A stretch of 64,000 bases of DNA from Marsupella aquatica (GCA_973895155.1 OZ316894.1:12276001-12340000), one strand, 5' to 3'; positions 37,965 through 50,739 are shown, numbered from the stretch's first letter. Program-made: numbers and translations. The notes: generated by a model not told the origin, from the sequence alone.

Positions 37965-38700
37965 CTGAAAAATTCATTGCCAAAATTCTTGCTAACCGAA
38001 TCAACATGTGGTTGGTAGAATTGTGGACACAGAACAAATCAGCTTTCTGCACGGGAGAGATATCATGGACAATATACTCACCTTCAAACTAGCACAACAA
38101 CTTGCTCCTCTGGACAAAACCCAGCTGATCTTTCTTAAACTCGAGTTTATGAAAGCGTATGACAGGGTATCCCACTCTTTCATCTGGGCGATGCTGCAAT
38201 CGATGGGATTCAAGTTATCAAGCTGGTGAAAGGCCTTGGCACGAGAGTGCAATCAGAGTACATACCCGGGTACATACCAATGGAAGATTCACAAAGCCAA
38301 TTGGCCTAGGCAGAGGAGTTTGCTAGGGCTGCCCTCTGTCTAGCATCCTCTTCACCTTAACAACCCAACCACTCATGGCAATGATAGTACCGAAGGTGGA
38401 ACAAGGAGCTATCAAGGGAATGAAACTGTGGAAGGGGAGCCACTTGTGCCACCAGCTGTTCCCTGGTGACACAGGGTTGTTCTTGGAGGCATCTGAAGAG
38501 GAGTTCATAGAAGCAAGGAATGTCATTCAAAGGTTTGAAGACATCTTTGGTGCAGGTCTGAATGTCACAAAATCACGAATCATCCCTATATACTCCGGCA
38601 CCGGCAACTACCCTGTGTGGCTGAAGAACACTGGATGCAAGATTGCTAGAGAAGGAGAGATACGTGAATACCTGGGTTGCACTATTGGCTATAAGGTATG
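37965..38700 (+). pseudogene. LINE reverse transcriptase fragment
   Basis: Frames together give FIAKILANRIN, FLHGRDIMDNILTFKLAQQ, LKLEFMKAYDRVSHSFIW (RT motif A with the catalytic Asp changed to Glu in LEF), GLGRGVC-stop-GCPLSSILF (motif B, with CAG changed to TAG) and LFPGDTGLFLEAS (motif C, where the usual ADD is PGD). At least two frame changes occur, near 38,010 and 38,225. This is the L1/RTE-like plant LINE type, clearly different from the 30.8-34.8 kb element. Both ends are missing and the active-site residues are lost, so it is dead. Confidence 0.85.
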
Positions 38701-38749
38701 CCCATCTCACTGTCTGTGTTTCTTCTAAACAAGCTTTGTAAGAGATTAA

Positions 38750-40422
38750 ACACTTGGGCCAACAGGAGCCTCTCCTTGTGTATTTTAAGGACATTAGTTT
38801 TCCATAGTGCTTCCATTCTTTTGAGCAGGGGATTATGGGAATACCACAAATCTAGGAAATCTAAAGAGAGAAATTTGTTTACCAAATGAAACAAAACAAA
38901 ATATTATCTTACAGAATAGAAATTGTATCCAGAACCTAATATAGTGCATGGTTAAATATTTTCCATTTTTAACTTCTTATAGATTTTTGACCAATTTCCC
39001 AACAAACTGTTGTATGGCCCTTCAAGTTTTTCCATCAATTTCATAAGTTTTATTATTCTTGTCTATTCCAAAAAATCATTTATGTTTTTTGTTATATACT
39101 AGTTACGGGAATTGAGTTTAAAGCCCTTCAAAACTTGTGCATTATATTTTACAATGCTCAATTTACCAGTACATTAGACAGTGTCAAAGTTCTCCATATA
39201 GCAAGTGCTATGGACTGAAACTTTCTAGACATATGATTTTTATGGGTTTGTATTTAGGTAGCCAATACCTTTATGGGTTTGTATTTAGGTAGCCAATCCC
39301 TCCTTCGCTCCTTGCCATAAAACATTTATGTCCCATTTTGACACGCCCTATTATCAAGGTATTTGTTTGATCCACCCCCAAAATGAAACTTGTTACTTTA
39401 TCTACCCTCTGAGGTCTATCAACGATCCAGATCTGAGATCGAAAGGTCCATGAACGGTCTAGATTGGGGAAAAGTATTGGGGGTTATTTAGCAAACTTTT
39501 TGTAGGAGGGGGTCTACTAAGCATATCTCTCCCTATTATCCTATGCATAACCTGTGCGTGTTTCACTAAGCAATTTTGTTGTAATCCCAAAAGACAAATG
39601 AGGGCACACTAATAGTCAATCAGTCGAACAGTCGTGGCAGTTGCGTTGTTGATTTTCAGTCAGTAGCTTGAATTGAAAGGATCTCGTCGTCCCCTGTTCT
39701 GATTGGCTTCGTGACAACGTCCGACGACATGCCAAGGCGACAACCCAGACAGAAACTTTAATAATCAAATAGTGGGGAAGTTCTAGTGTTTTCCACAAGC
39801 TGCGGAGTGCATCGGCGAAGATCTTCGGACACTTTGCGTTTTCTTTCACACTGCTATAAAGCGCAGGTGCTCGTGAACGTTTGTGCAAGTTAGTCTTCAT
39901 GCTTACTCGGCTGCTTGGATCGTCTCCATCCCCATCTATCTAGTGCTCCGCTGCACTTTAGGGTAAATATGGCTTGTATTGGATTTTTGTCGTTGGATTT
40001 GCCCTACTGCAGTCACGATTTACCTCGTTCTGATGCTAACTGGGGTGGAAACTGGTGTGAAAGATTTCCACAGTTTTGGTCGTTCAAAGAAGGTATTTCT
40101 CTGCTAAATCTTTGCGTCTGTCCAGAATTTGGTCCAGAGCTTGGAGCGTGCGTTTCGGATTTTTAGATCGCAACGCCTTGGCGTGGAGTACCAAAGGAGC
40201 CATTCCCGCTTTTCTCTGGGAGGGTTTTGGTCAGTCGCAGTACTAGTTTGATGCACAGGGGCACAATTCAGGTCTGAAGTACGGTCGGTGGACAGTGGAC
40301 AGCAACAGGCTGGATATTGACAAGCTTAATTTTTTCTCCACATGTAATTGGTGGTCGAGTGGCGGGTCAATTGATCGACTGACTTACTGAGGCTTATCGG
40401 GAACAAAACGAAAGAAGTGAGG
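38750..40422. other. Intergenic region upstream of the Hsp70 exchange factor gene
   Basis: Contains a 33-bp tandem duplication near 39,239 and no recognised gene. The last few hundred bases should include the promoter and leader of the downstream gene. A 94-codon minus-strand frame at 39,616-39,900 has no recognisable similarity. Confidence 0.5.
39238..39300. repeat. Tandem duplication, period about 32 bp
   Basis: Two adjacent copies of tttatgggtttgtatttagg followed by tagccaatacc or tagccaatccc. Confidence 0.9.
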
Positions 40423-43400
40423 ATGGGCAAGCTCATAATAAAGAAGAAGTGGAGCTACTCCCGGGAGTTTTTGGCAATATTTCTCTGCGTGCTATGGGCC
40501 CTGCATGTTGGAGCTACATCAGGGTTTTCTATGTTTTCAGACCCCGGTTCAAGCTTCAATTTGACCTCTGCTGGATTCGCGTGGGTTTCGACTATGGACG
40601 GATCGGACTTGAAGGATAATGTAGAAGGAAACGTGGAGAGTGATGGAAAGAACATGCCTTCAGGGGATGTTACCGATGCCGAGGTGGAAACGGCGTTTCC
40701 CTCAATTGATTCAATGCTGCAATGGGCTATCGGTAAGTCTCAATTCATCTTGCCATGAATGGCAGATCTATCCTATTGCAATTGAGCTAGACTTATCATA
40801 AACGAAGTGGAGAACCTTTCACATGCTTCTGTGTATGACTAGGGATGTGTGTTATATGGACTTGTGTGTCGTCATTACAGCGGAGCACCGTGCTACGCAT
40901 TGTTAAGGTTCACAAGTTAGCTTAAGAGGAATATACGTGAATATACTTAAAAGTCCATCCGCAAAAACCCTAGGAAACCTTTCACTCGTGATCGCAACTC
41001 GCTGACCAGGGTAGCTGAATTTTGGTAGGAATCCCTTTGCATTAAGCTTGTGGGAAATCAACTCTTAAGCGCTTACAGCAGATCAAGTTTTCTTCCAGTG
41101 ATAGTCATATTTCCTGGCATTCTGTTTGAAGTAGGTGTGCTTTTTTTGTCTTTTCTTCTTTCGAGCACAAAAAGTGAGAATCAGGAGGAAGAAACCTCTT
41201 AGGGCATATATTAGTATGTCATCCAGGGTCTGTGTCTCTACTCCCTCATGACCTGTAGTCATGAGCGTCTGGGTAGTGTTCTTTCCCTATTACAATTTCG
41301 TATATAACCTGTAAGATGTTGTCGAAGCTGCATTCGTACATGGTGCTCTGGCTGTTTTCATCAAGAAGCTCATCGTACTGTAATCTGAAAGGTCATCTGG
41401 ATAATGCAAAGACACTGTACGTCATCACGATCATACTGTATTCAAACTTGCCCTAGATGTATTGAGGTTGTCTCGGTTGGTCATGAGGCAGAGTTGCTGT
41501 GGTCTTATTTTGACAGGCCATTCAGACCCAGAAAAGCTAAAGTCAACTGCGCAGGAAGTGCAGGGGATGACTCCACAACAACTTGAGAAGCGTCAATCAG
41601 AATTGAAGGTGATTTGATACTCGAAAGATTTAACGTTTCGTTTCACCATACAAGTGATGGCGCCCGCTAATTTAAACTGTTTTAGGCATGTAGCGTGACC
41701 ATATAGGCATTTACGGAGATACTCTGGTTGTTCTAAAGCACTCGTTCTTTGTTGTCACAGGAATTAAGGGAGAAATTGCGCATGAATTCCGACGCAGACT
41801 TGATGAAAATCTCTCTTGCTGACCTCCAGAATGATTCATCGCCTGCTGCTGACCGGCAGCGTGCTTTACAAGAGCTACTGGAGCTTGTGGAACCTATAGA
41901 TAATGCTCTTGGTAATTTTCCCCAAGCCCAATGTTAACTGAACTCGGATACTTCCATGGCAGAAGCCTTCGCTATCTTGATGTGTTTGAACTTTTTGAAT
42001 TGTTGTGGTCCTCTTTCTTCATCTCCAGTACTGTGCCTAAAATGACCATATGAAGCCATGACAGATTTGGGTAAACTTGGAGGCCTGGTGGTCGTTACTG
42101 GTGAGCTTGAGAGAGATGAAGGGGACCTTCGAACAACTGCTGCATGGGTTCTCGGAAAGGCCAGCCAAAATAACCCTGTGGTTCAGAACCAGGTTGGATT
42201 CCTTGTTGTTCCAGGCTACTGCCACTGTGTGCGAAATATGCAAGAATTTGTGATCATCTTACCTTCGGGTAGTTTGTATAGGGTAGGATGAGTTATCTTG
42301 TCTGCTGACCTCGTAATGAAGTGATATATTAGTAGTTTCTTAATAAGGCTAGCAGTCCTTCTTCAACAATCACGGAGAGGTGGAAATGCTCACGGACGGA
42401 GGTTTACTAGATAGGATTGAGAAAGTTGATTTTCCCCATTAAAATGTTTTACAGTTATTGAGACTCGGTGCACTGCCGAAGCTAATGAAGATGGTGGGTT
42501 CAAGTGACAATGAAGAGGCTGTGAAAGCATTGTATGCTGTATCGGCATTAATTCGAAACTTCCCATCTGGACATGAAGCATTCTACGAGGATGGTGGAGC
42601 TGTCTTGCTCCAGGTGAGTTGAATTCTACTGTAGTTTAAAAGGAAGTGTTATCATCCTCGAGTTTAGCACATAGTTTAGCATATGACAAGTACAACGGTA
42701 GTATAATGTTCGGAGCATGCTTCTATCTTTGTGACCTAGCTCACATCGTGGAGTCGATCATGACAGGTGTTGCTTAGTGGTGACGACGTTGATGCCAGGC
42801 TTAAGAAAAAGGCACTGTCCCTTCTGGCAGAGTTGGCAGAACATCAAACAGAGATGGAGGGACAAATTTCAGATGGGCTGCATGACAAATTACTCATCTC
42901 TGTTGTCAAAATAGCCGAAACAGATGATTTGGACACTCAAGAAAAGGTGAGTTGTTCTGTTCTAATTGTTCGAGAGTTTCAATAGTTCATTTAACGTCAT
43001 CCTTCTCGATGGTTAATCACTTATTGAAGCCTCTTTAAACTAGTGCGACCGTGATGTACCAGCCCTTCTTTGAAGATTGCGATAACAAGCACCGTCTGGT
43101 AGAAGTAGTCTTGCATCAATGCTTGCTATGATGCTAGGTATTTCTGGTTTCGGTTGGGAGGCATGGATTTGGTTCAAATTTATGCAAAATACTACAGCCT
43201 CTAATTTTCGTACTCTGCCCTCTTCAACAGTTTTTGAATTCAAAATTCTGGTGTTTTGTGCAGGCATTGCTGGCGCTGCGAAATCTTATAGGTCTGAATA
43301 GCAGTGTCTGTGAAAGGCTCCGGAAGGTGTGTCAGGTAGAGGCTGCACTGGAGAGATTAAGAATGAACTACCAGGTCTTAATACTCGACCCAGAGTTGGC

Positions 43401-43515
43401 AGACTATATCAGAGATCTAGAGGTCCTAAGAGATGAGGTTGCTGAGGGCCTAACCCTTTGCACCCAAGGTTCCCATTCATCACAAGATGAAGGTGAACTG
43501 TTTGTAGACAGGTAG
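40423..43515 (+). CDS. Hsp70 nucleotide exchange factor, Fes1/Sil1 armadillo type (ER)
   Basis: Binds the Hsp70 ATPase domain and promotes ADP release; a signal peptide points to the ER lumen and BiP as partner (Sil1-like role, inferred). Exons are 40423-40732, 41517-41608, 41761-41911, 42065-42192, 42455-42613, 42767-42946 and 43264-43515, all GT-AG with consistent phase, giving 423 aa. Residues 15-33 are a hydrophobic signal segment after a basic start. Family blocks in order are IDSMLQWAIGHSDPEKLK (residues 95-112), MTPQQLEKRQSELKELREKL, DRQRALQELLELVEPIDNA, DLGKLGGLVVVTGEL, AAWVLGKASQNNPVVQNQ, RLGALPKLMKMVGSS, EEAVKALYAVSALIRN and ALLALRNLIGLN. This is the armadillo repeat array of plant homologues. 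The C-terminus ends FVDR, with no KDEL/HDEL. ATG 40423 is the first in frame. Confidence 0.94.
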
Positions 43516-43978
43516 TCATGGGAAAGCAGGAACTTGCACATCTAGATAAAAATTATCGAAGTAGAAAATTTTGACCATTCTTTTTTATCATAATCTCTAA
43601 AGTTCACCTTAAAATACTTTGCGTGAGGCAGCTCATGGGGGTGCACTAGCAATCTGGGAAATTTCGAATCCCTCCTGGCCATCTAATTGGACAAGAATGT
43701 TTGTCCTCACTCAAATTGAGGGGTGGCTATGTTCGTACTGACAGTGTCATATGTTATAAAGGAAGTGACAAGTGGTTACTGGTACTTCTGTAAATATATT
43801 GTACAAGTAAAAAATTGAGAATGAAGTTTTCACATCAAACACTATAAGAAGCAATCCCCACAAAAATGAGGAAGGTCTCATACAAAAGCAACAAAGTCTA
43901 GAGCAAATCTTAGTTGGTCGCCAAAAACTGAAAATTTATTGGTCTGCACCCAAAATGGGGGATGGTGTCTTTACAAAA

Positions 43979-44097
43979 AGTGAAAAGAGCGAAAGCAAAC
44001 ACTAGCCTTCACCGGAAAATGAGTTTCTCTACACTTAAAAGTGAAAAGAGCGAAAGCAAACACTAGCCTTCACCGGAAAATGAGTTTCTCTACACTG
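43979..44097. repeat. Tandem duplication, period 61 bp
   Basis: Two almost identical copies of gtgaaaagagcgaaagcaaa through gagtttctctacact. Identity is essentially complete, so the duplication is recent. Confidence 0.95.
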
Positions 44098-45404
44098 ACA
44101 GATAGACGCCGACACCCTCTTGTTTCTATATTTTTTCATTGTTGGAGATGATTCTTTGGGGCTAGAGTGGTTTTACTTCCCTTGGGTTGTCTCTTCTTTT
44201 TAAGGTCCCTCCTAATTTTCTTATCCCTCCCCTACCAAGCAGTTTATCTTTCCCTGGTTTATTCTAAAAGTTTTCTTTTGCCTCTGCCTTTCCCTTTAAG
44301 TTTTGTTTACTTTGCCCTCTTGGGTAACTCCTTTTCTTTGTTCCTTTCTAAACCTTTTTCTTCTATTTCTAGCCCTTTCCACCACCCGTAATGTTAGTTT
44401 AACTGAGATTTGAGATTCAGCTGTGCTGCCCAAGAGGTGGTAGCCACTGCTTTGGTGGCCAATTGGAGTATTTAGCTATTTTCAGTATTTGGCTGCAACC
44501 CCTGGTAGGTGCAAAGGGGAACTCATCTAGAAGTTGAGAGAGTTAGAATCCCATAGTGGTAGTGAGCTCATCCAGGATATTGAGGTGGGAAAAGTAGCAT
44601 TATCTCCCAGGATGGCAGACATTAGACGGACAACACAATGTCAGGTTGACTTAAGTTTGCAGTTTGTTCATTTTTAGTCAAAAGATATGGGTTTGGTTTT
44701 GTGTTCAGAGCTTTGTGTGGTTTTCCTTCCTTCTAGTTGACATTTGCAGTTCCATTCCCCTAGTGTGTTTGCATTGCTTTGCAATATGTCAAACAAAGTC
44801 CGCTAGCTACTACAGCTTAAGATGGCTACATAGTGGGTGGACTCTGTGGATGGGTGGGGAGAGTGGATAGAGTGGTGATAGCTCGAGCAAAGACCAGATG
44901 GGCAAAAATGCGTTGTGGGTAAGTCAACAATATTTGATAAAAAATATGGGGTGTAGTCAGTAGGACTTTATCAAAATCTACATTTTTAAGAGCCAAAACC
45001 AATATCTATTTTTTTGGTGTGAGAAGGGTCCAAACAGTGTTCATCCCCGTTCCTGTCATAAAATACATATTTCATAGAGAAAAAATAAATTATCATTTGA
45101 TATGCACTTGACAGATGCACCGTAGGATGCTGATGTACCTCACTAGCATAGAAACTAAATTACAAAAGCCCAAAACAAATGACTAACAAGCTTAAAGTTG
45201 TGGGAGTCAATCTATGACTACCATAAGGAAAGCCCATGGGCTCAACACCTAACAGATAACTTTAACAACTTTCCCATAACTTTTAGGGGTGACAAGTGAA
45301 CAAGAATGAAGGAAAAGGGATATATGGCATTAGACTGAGGTGAGTCCCTAAGCTCTGCCTTACTATGGGGAGGGTGAATGCAGCCTCCCCCCAATTTTAA
45401 AATT

Positions 45405-46486
45405 TCTTCACAGGTGGGTTTAGTTATAGGATGGAACATAAATCCATAAGTAGTTATAATTCTTCACAGGTGGGTCTAATTATAGGACGGAACATAAATC
45501 CATAACTAGTTAAAAGGATGGAACATAAATCCATAACTACTGTCTTCCCCTTAACACAACGCCTGGGCACTGTGTTTGATATGTTTAGGATCCTAAAAGG
45601 AAAAAGTTGTTTTTCTTCAAACACAGTGTCGTAGTAACACAATGCCCAGGCGTTGTGTTCGAAGTTGGCACTGTGTTCGAATAGCTGGCGTTGTGTTTGA
45701 AATTGCACCCCGTGTTGGAGAGATCTGAAGTTGGCGGTGTGTTCAAAATTGCACCCTGTGTTTGAGAGAGATCCTATTTTGTGTTTCCCGCTACATTCGA
45801 AGCTGAAGCAAAACTGAAAGAAAAAAGTTGTCAACAGTTTTTGCAGCATCTGTAGCAATAGTTGCAACAATTTAGGTACCAAAATCTCAAACACACGTAC
45901 TCGACTGAAAGGGTACTTGGCAACTTTATCTCCTTGTGAAACTTCTTACGTGATTGTGCCCATGCACAAAGTTAAAAATCAGATCAATAATGAATCTCTA
46001 AACTCCTATTTTGACTTATCTCTTACAAATAGGTTCATCAAATTTGTGACAGGCTTTCCTTTCGGTAATAGGATAGAGATTCTCTTGGCTCTTTTCCCAT
46101 GTGTAATTTTAGTGTTTGAATTATCTACACATTCCCAAACATTTTCTTTAAGACATCAGTTCTATTTGTGCTTACACCATGAATCAATCTCCTAGCCTTA
46201 CACACAACGTCTAAACTAAAACACAATGTCAAACTCAAACACAACGCCATTTTCGAACACAACATCACAAGTGAAAAAATCCAAAACCTTGTGACAAAAT
46301 TTGAACACAAGGATGCTATATTCGAATATAGCGCCCCCGGCCCACTATTCAAATATAGCGCCTGGGCATTGTGTTTCGGGGGAAGAGGGTAGTCCACAGC
46401 TAGTTATAATTCTTCACAGGGTGGGTCTAGTTATAGGAGGGAACATAAATCCATAACTAGTTAAAGGATGAAACATCAATCCATAC
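45405..46486. repeat. Repeat-bounded element with palindromic motifs
   Basis: Direct repeats of about 85 bp (tagttataattcttcacagg ... ggaacataaatccataac) lie at 45451-45538 and 46401-46486, with a partial third copy from 45405. Inside is a 22-base near-palindrome, ACACAACGCCTGGGCACTGTGT at its first site (45554-45575), in inverted orientation at 45637-45658 and again in part at 46358-46374. Many gttgtgttcgaa or ttcgaacacaac phrases occur, pointing right-to-left in one half and left-to-right in the other. No transposase is present. It may be a non-autonomous fold-back element. Confidence 0.6.
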
Positions 46487-48811
46487 CTTTAAAGCAATGC
46501 CAGCTTATCGTTTAGAGGCCCTACTATAGAAAACTTGAGCCGACCTATGTGTCTCCTCTCTCCTCTTCAGCGCCTTTAGTCTTGTCCATCTATCGAGATG
46601 GGTTCTGTTCATGGTGTCCAACAACTCTAGATGGAATAACCCGAGAAAGCACATATCAGGTTCATGTGGAGGGATCCGAGGAAACGCGCATGAAGACATG
46701 GGTCTGAGAAGATTGGTGTTGTGGCTCGATTAGATCTCGAACTATGCCCTCGATTTTGTGTGCTGACAGTTTAGGTTTTGATGTGGCACTTGGAACACAG
46801 ATAATTATCATAGGAAATTGCTAGCATGCCACAATCGAGACGAACAAGATTGGTCTCGAAGAATTGCCTTGATGTTTGTGTTCACACAATTTTCTACGAT
46901 GGACATCGGAATGCAGATGATTGTCGTAGGAAATTGTGAGGACAAAAGCATCGAGACGAGCAGGAGAACAGATGATTGGGGGTTTGCGAAGTGGGGACTG
47001 TTGAAGAGATCCGGCGTACTGTTTGACCGAGGGAAGACCACAGCAGAACGTATCCTATGGTACCCCTGCTGCTGGAGCATTGCTTGAAGGGCTGGTAATG
47101 ATTCATCTACTTTTTTTTCCTAATTTTCTGGGCAGCTTTCGTTTTCAACCCGTTGTAATCCTGAGCTGGATCTACAGGACACATGCTGGTCAACTTTGCA
47201 AATTCTCTGAAACGACGTGGAAGAGAATCCAGATCGACCAACAATGTTCACAAGCTAGTAGACTGATCACGATCTTGCAGGTTGAATTGATATGGATTCA
47301 CAAGGTAGGTTAAGAAAGAGAACGTTCACGAACTTCCGGATTGGATATATATCTTCGTCCAAGGCGGAAACCTCGTTGCTCCATGAACTTGATCGACCAA
47401 CTCGAAGCCGGCACAAACCCTAAAGGATTCGATATAGCCTTAGAGAGTACTGAAGACCAAACGTAGCAAAGACGCCATATAATGACAATGCCGGGAAGAT
47501 TTTGACACTGGCGGTCCTTCAGCGTCTGATGACGCTGTTGTGATTTGGTGATCTTCGCTGGGTAAGGTATCCCTCCTGTATGACAGAGTTCCCGTGCTAC
47601 GTTTCAGCTATACATTGCTCGCCTGAAGAGATGATGGACTTGCAACTTGACAACATAATTATGGGCTCACAACAAGGCCACTAAGCGTGCCCAGGTCGTA
47701 CTGGCAATTTTTGAAGTGTGGTGCATGGTCCTTGTATCTTCCTCACTTCAGTAGTAGATGTGCAAAGGATATCTGGTTTCGTTCTCCTAGCTGTAAGAAA
47801 CTGCCAGGCTGGAGGATTCCTCAATTTCAATGGCAACGGTGCCTCCTGAATGGGGGAATTACTTGTTAATGATCGTCGGAGAGGGATCGAAGAGGTGAGA
47901 GCAACGGGTATCGTTTGATGTAGGCCCGATTGCAGATTGTGAATGTCCTACTACGGCTGGTCGAACTTGAATAGGTCCCGTGTCCATTTCTCACAGTATC
48001 AAGCCTTTAAGGATGGGGGGTTGTAGACCGCGATCATCACAAAGCATGAATAGGTTATCGATATAATTAGAGGCTGGACCAGAAATTCAACGCCATGAAT
48101 GGACGGCTAGGATAAACACATAAGTTCCAATTTCGCTGTATTCGTGGATTACACGTTTTTTTCTCCCTGAAACGAAATGAAATTTCAGCAGTGACAAGGT
48201 CCACACATGGCCCAACGGGTTGGCTTCTCAATTTCCTACCATGTACCCGCTACAAGTCCAGGAGGACTACGAAAGACAACGTAGTTTCTAAAGGACTGAC
48301 GATAATCGGAAATACAGCTTACAGAAAATGAAAGGATTTCTGGATTGGAATCTGTCAAAACACTACTCACAAAACAGGTGCCAGTAGCGCAATTGTCGTG
48401 TTGAAAATTTATCATCATACAGAACTGTGGATGCACAAGGCAGAGAACTTCACAACATTCTCCTGAATCTCATCACTCCATTTCACCTCACACTATGACC
48501 ATTTTAAATCATTCATAATCACACCGAAAAGGGTATTGAAGGAACGGATTAAGCAAATATCATACACAAACTTTAACTTGTGGAGGAAATGCTCCTAGTC
48601 TGAAACAACGGACCCAGACATAAAACATCCCAAGGGAAATGGAATTTTGCGACTGAAGGGAGATGTCCATATTTCCACGAACCATGAAAGGGACGATATA
48701 ATATGCACAATGACGAAAGGAAAATGATTCCAAAGCTCAATATCGATACATATATTCCGGAAATTACAAGTACAATGAGAGAATAGTGCCCTACTGTGTG
48801 GATAAATAATT

Positions 48812-49540
48812 TCATTTCATCTTGTCACTGCCTTGAAACTTGTCCCAAATCAAAGGCCAATTAACCTGCGCCTCCTTCCATCCCAACAATGATCCTTCTC
48901 TTGCGGGATCCCAGCTTGTTGACACAACTCCATAGGTAATCCCAAAGCCAGCTGTGCCGAAAGTGAACATGGAGACAATAAGAGGCAGCCACTCCGGAAC
49001 ATCCACCTTGCTCACAATTTTGAGATAATAGAAGAGGGGAAAGAGGAGCAATCCAAAGCCCAAAGGAACTCCCACCGTAAACGCAATTCTCTGCAACATC
49101 CGATTTGTCACAATTTCTGGTACAACATCGTCATCATCTACTTCTTCACGCCGATACTGTGGGGACTTCGATGGCACATCCTCTACGGCTGGAGGACTCC
49201 CGCGGCTGCTGGTGGCCTCGGAAGACTCAGAGGGAGTCGTGTCTGTTTTCTTCTCCACCACATTCTTCTTACCAAAGCCCTTGCCACTCGGTGGCTTCAA
49301 AGAGGCGACCACCAAAGTCCTCTGCTGAAGGTGATCATGATGTTGCGAAGCGGACGACAATCCTAAGCCTGAAGAAGAAGATGATGATACGCGAGAGAAG
49401 GTGTGACGTGGACTCAGTCCTCTGTCTCCGGGCTTGAGAAGCTGTTGTTGATGCGATCTCGAAGCAGTGAAGTGGGACGTTGGTGAGAGCGTCCCAGCTC
49501 CAGGAGCGGGTCGCTGCGTTTGCGTACACGAGTGAAACAT
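48812..49540 (-). CDS. PAM68: PAM68-type photosystem assembly protein, plastid thylakoid
   Basis: PAM68 proteins are thylakoid membrane factors needed for photosystem II assembly and are encoded in the nucleus. This one is a single 242-aa exon beginning at a true ATG. Residues 1 to about 75 are rich in Ser, Arg and Gln with few acidic residues, as in a chloroplast transit peptide. A low-complexity charged linker follows, with DDDD at 135-138. The conserved domain starts near PEIVTNRMLQRIAF (141-154). Two membrane spans lie at about 152-173 and 183-205, separated by a short loop with KVDVPEW. The end GVVSTSWDPAREGSLLGW is the family signature. The lack of introns contrasts with the other genes here but is usual for this family. 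Confidence 0.95.
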   Translation of the reverse strand: MFHSCTQTQRPAPGAGTLSPTSHFTASRSHQQQLLKPGDRGLSPRHTFSRVSSSSSSGLGLSSASQHHDHLQQRTLVVASLKPPSGKGFGKKNVVEKKTDTTPSESSEATSSRGSPPAVEDVPSKSPQYRREEVDDDDVVPEIVTNRMLQRIAFTVGVPLGFGLLLFPLFYYLKIVSKVDVPEWLPLIVSMFTFGTAGFGITYGVVSTSWDPAREGSLLGWKEAQVNWPLIWDKFQGSDKMK

Positions 49541-50107
49541 TGAACCCTAAGCCCAGATCGGGGCAGCGACCACTCGAATTGGCAGCCTCAACACCGAACT
49601 GCGAGCTCACCAATTCATTCACAACGGCATTCGTTGTATTTGGCTGGTCAAGAGAGTGCAGAGTCCGTCTCCGATACTCCACCTATGAGAGATGTGTCAC
49701 TCTGCTTCAGCTGAGGAGATCCAACATGAATTGGGCAGCTGAAAGAGACCGAATCTTGGGCCAGAGCTTGCCCGGTACAGCAATGCGAATGCCACCGCAA
49801 TCAACAACGGTACACAAATTCGACCCACCGAGCAGCCGCAGATTCAGCCGTAAGAGTGACGATTAAAGAGGGCCGAGAGAGAGAGAGAGAGATTGATGGG
49901 CACTCCGAGAGAGGATGTTGGTGCCCTTGGATGGAGGGCTGACACGGAATTTGATGACGCTTTGCGATGATGAGCGAGGACGGATGCAGCTGTGGATACT
50001 GTAGACCCACAAAGGATGAGGCACAATGGCGAGTAACGAGTAGGAAGACACTCTTCTTGAACCAGTCTTTTCAGGGTGATGACGCCAAACAGAGCTTGTC
50101 TCACCCT

Positions 50108-50245
50108 CCCCCCCCCCCCCCCCCCTTCCCAAAAAAAAGAAAAGAAAAAAAAGGGAGGGGCTAGATAGATATGGAATGAGATCACTTTTTTTTTTTTCAG
50201 GGAGGGGCTAGATAGATATGGGCTGCGATCATTTTTTTCTTTCTT
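50108..50245. repeat. Homopolymer runs and a 48-bp duplication
   Basis: A run of 18 C (50108-50125) is followed by A-rich sequence. Then gggaggggctagatagatat occurs twice (50153 and 50200), each time before a poly-T run. Confidence 0.9.
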
Positions 50246-50739
50246 TTTTCTCACTAGCTGAGTGCATGTTATTTGAACGTGACTAGAGACAGGGATAAAC
50301 AATTGTCAACTCCTAGTCTCTTTACATACTACCCCTACTCCACCTATTCTCTTCACACGTGCATTTTTGCTTTTTGGCAATGTGATATATATTTTGCTTC
50401 CGTCTTTATTTGGCATGAAAAATGCTAAAGTTTGTAAGAGGACTAAGTCAATCATAGGACCAGTAATTTGTAACTATATGAACAACAGGTATAAAGAAAC
50501 CCATGAGGTTTCCCAGGAAAGAAACCCATGGGCTGCCCCATCATTTGATTTTATCTCTAACCTCGAGACATGGTAACGTTCCAAATATCAAAATAAAGTG
50601 TCTGGTATAATCTGCGTGTTTATCGTTAAATGAGGTTTCCAATCAAAGTGCGGATGAGTGGCTAAGCGTGTAGACAGTCACCAGATCCTGTTGGCCCAAT
50701 TAGACATAGATTGCTTTTTTTGAGCTCCACACCGTTGTC

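Larger units (their letters stand above)
43516..48811. other. Intergenic region with repeats
   Basis: No gene recognised. It contains a 61-bp tandem duplication, a T/C-rich stretch (44,165-44,395), the repeat-bounded element at 45.4-46.5 kb and, towards the end, the presumed PAM68 3' untranslated region. Overlapping frames at 46.8-47.3 kb on both strands match nothing I know. Confidence 0.55.

Noticed and set aside
43621-43690. tRNA-like text with a possible T-loop (ttcgaatccct)
   Set aside because: No pairing acceptor stem or anticodon arm can be drawn, and the A box is poor.
46818-47313. Overlapping 89-96 codon frames on both strands
   Set aside because: Mutually overlapping, no motifs, no splice logic, and no ATG-start protein that resembles a known family.
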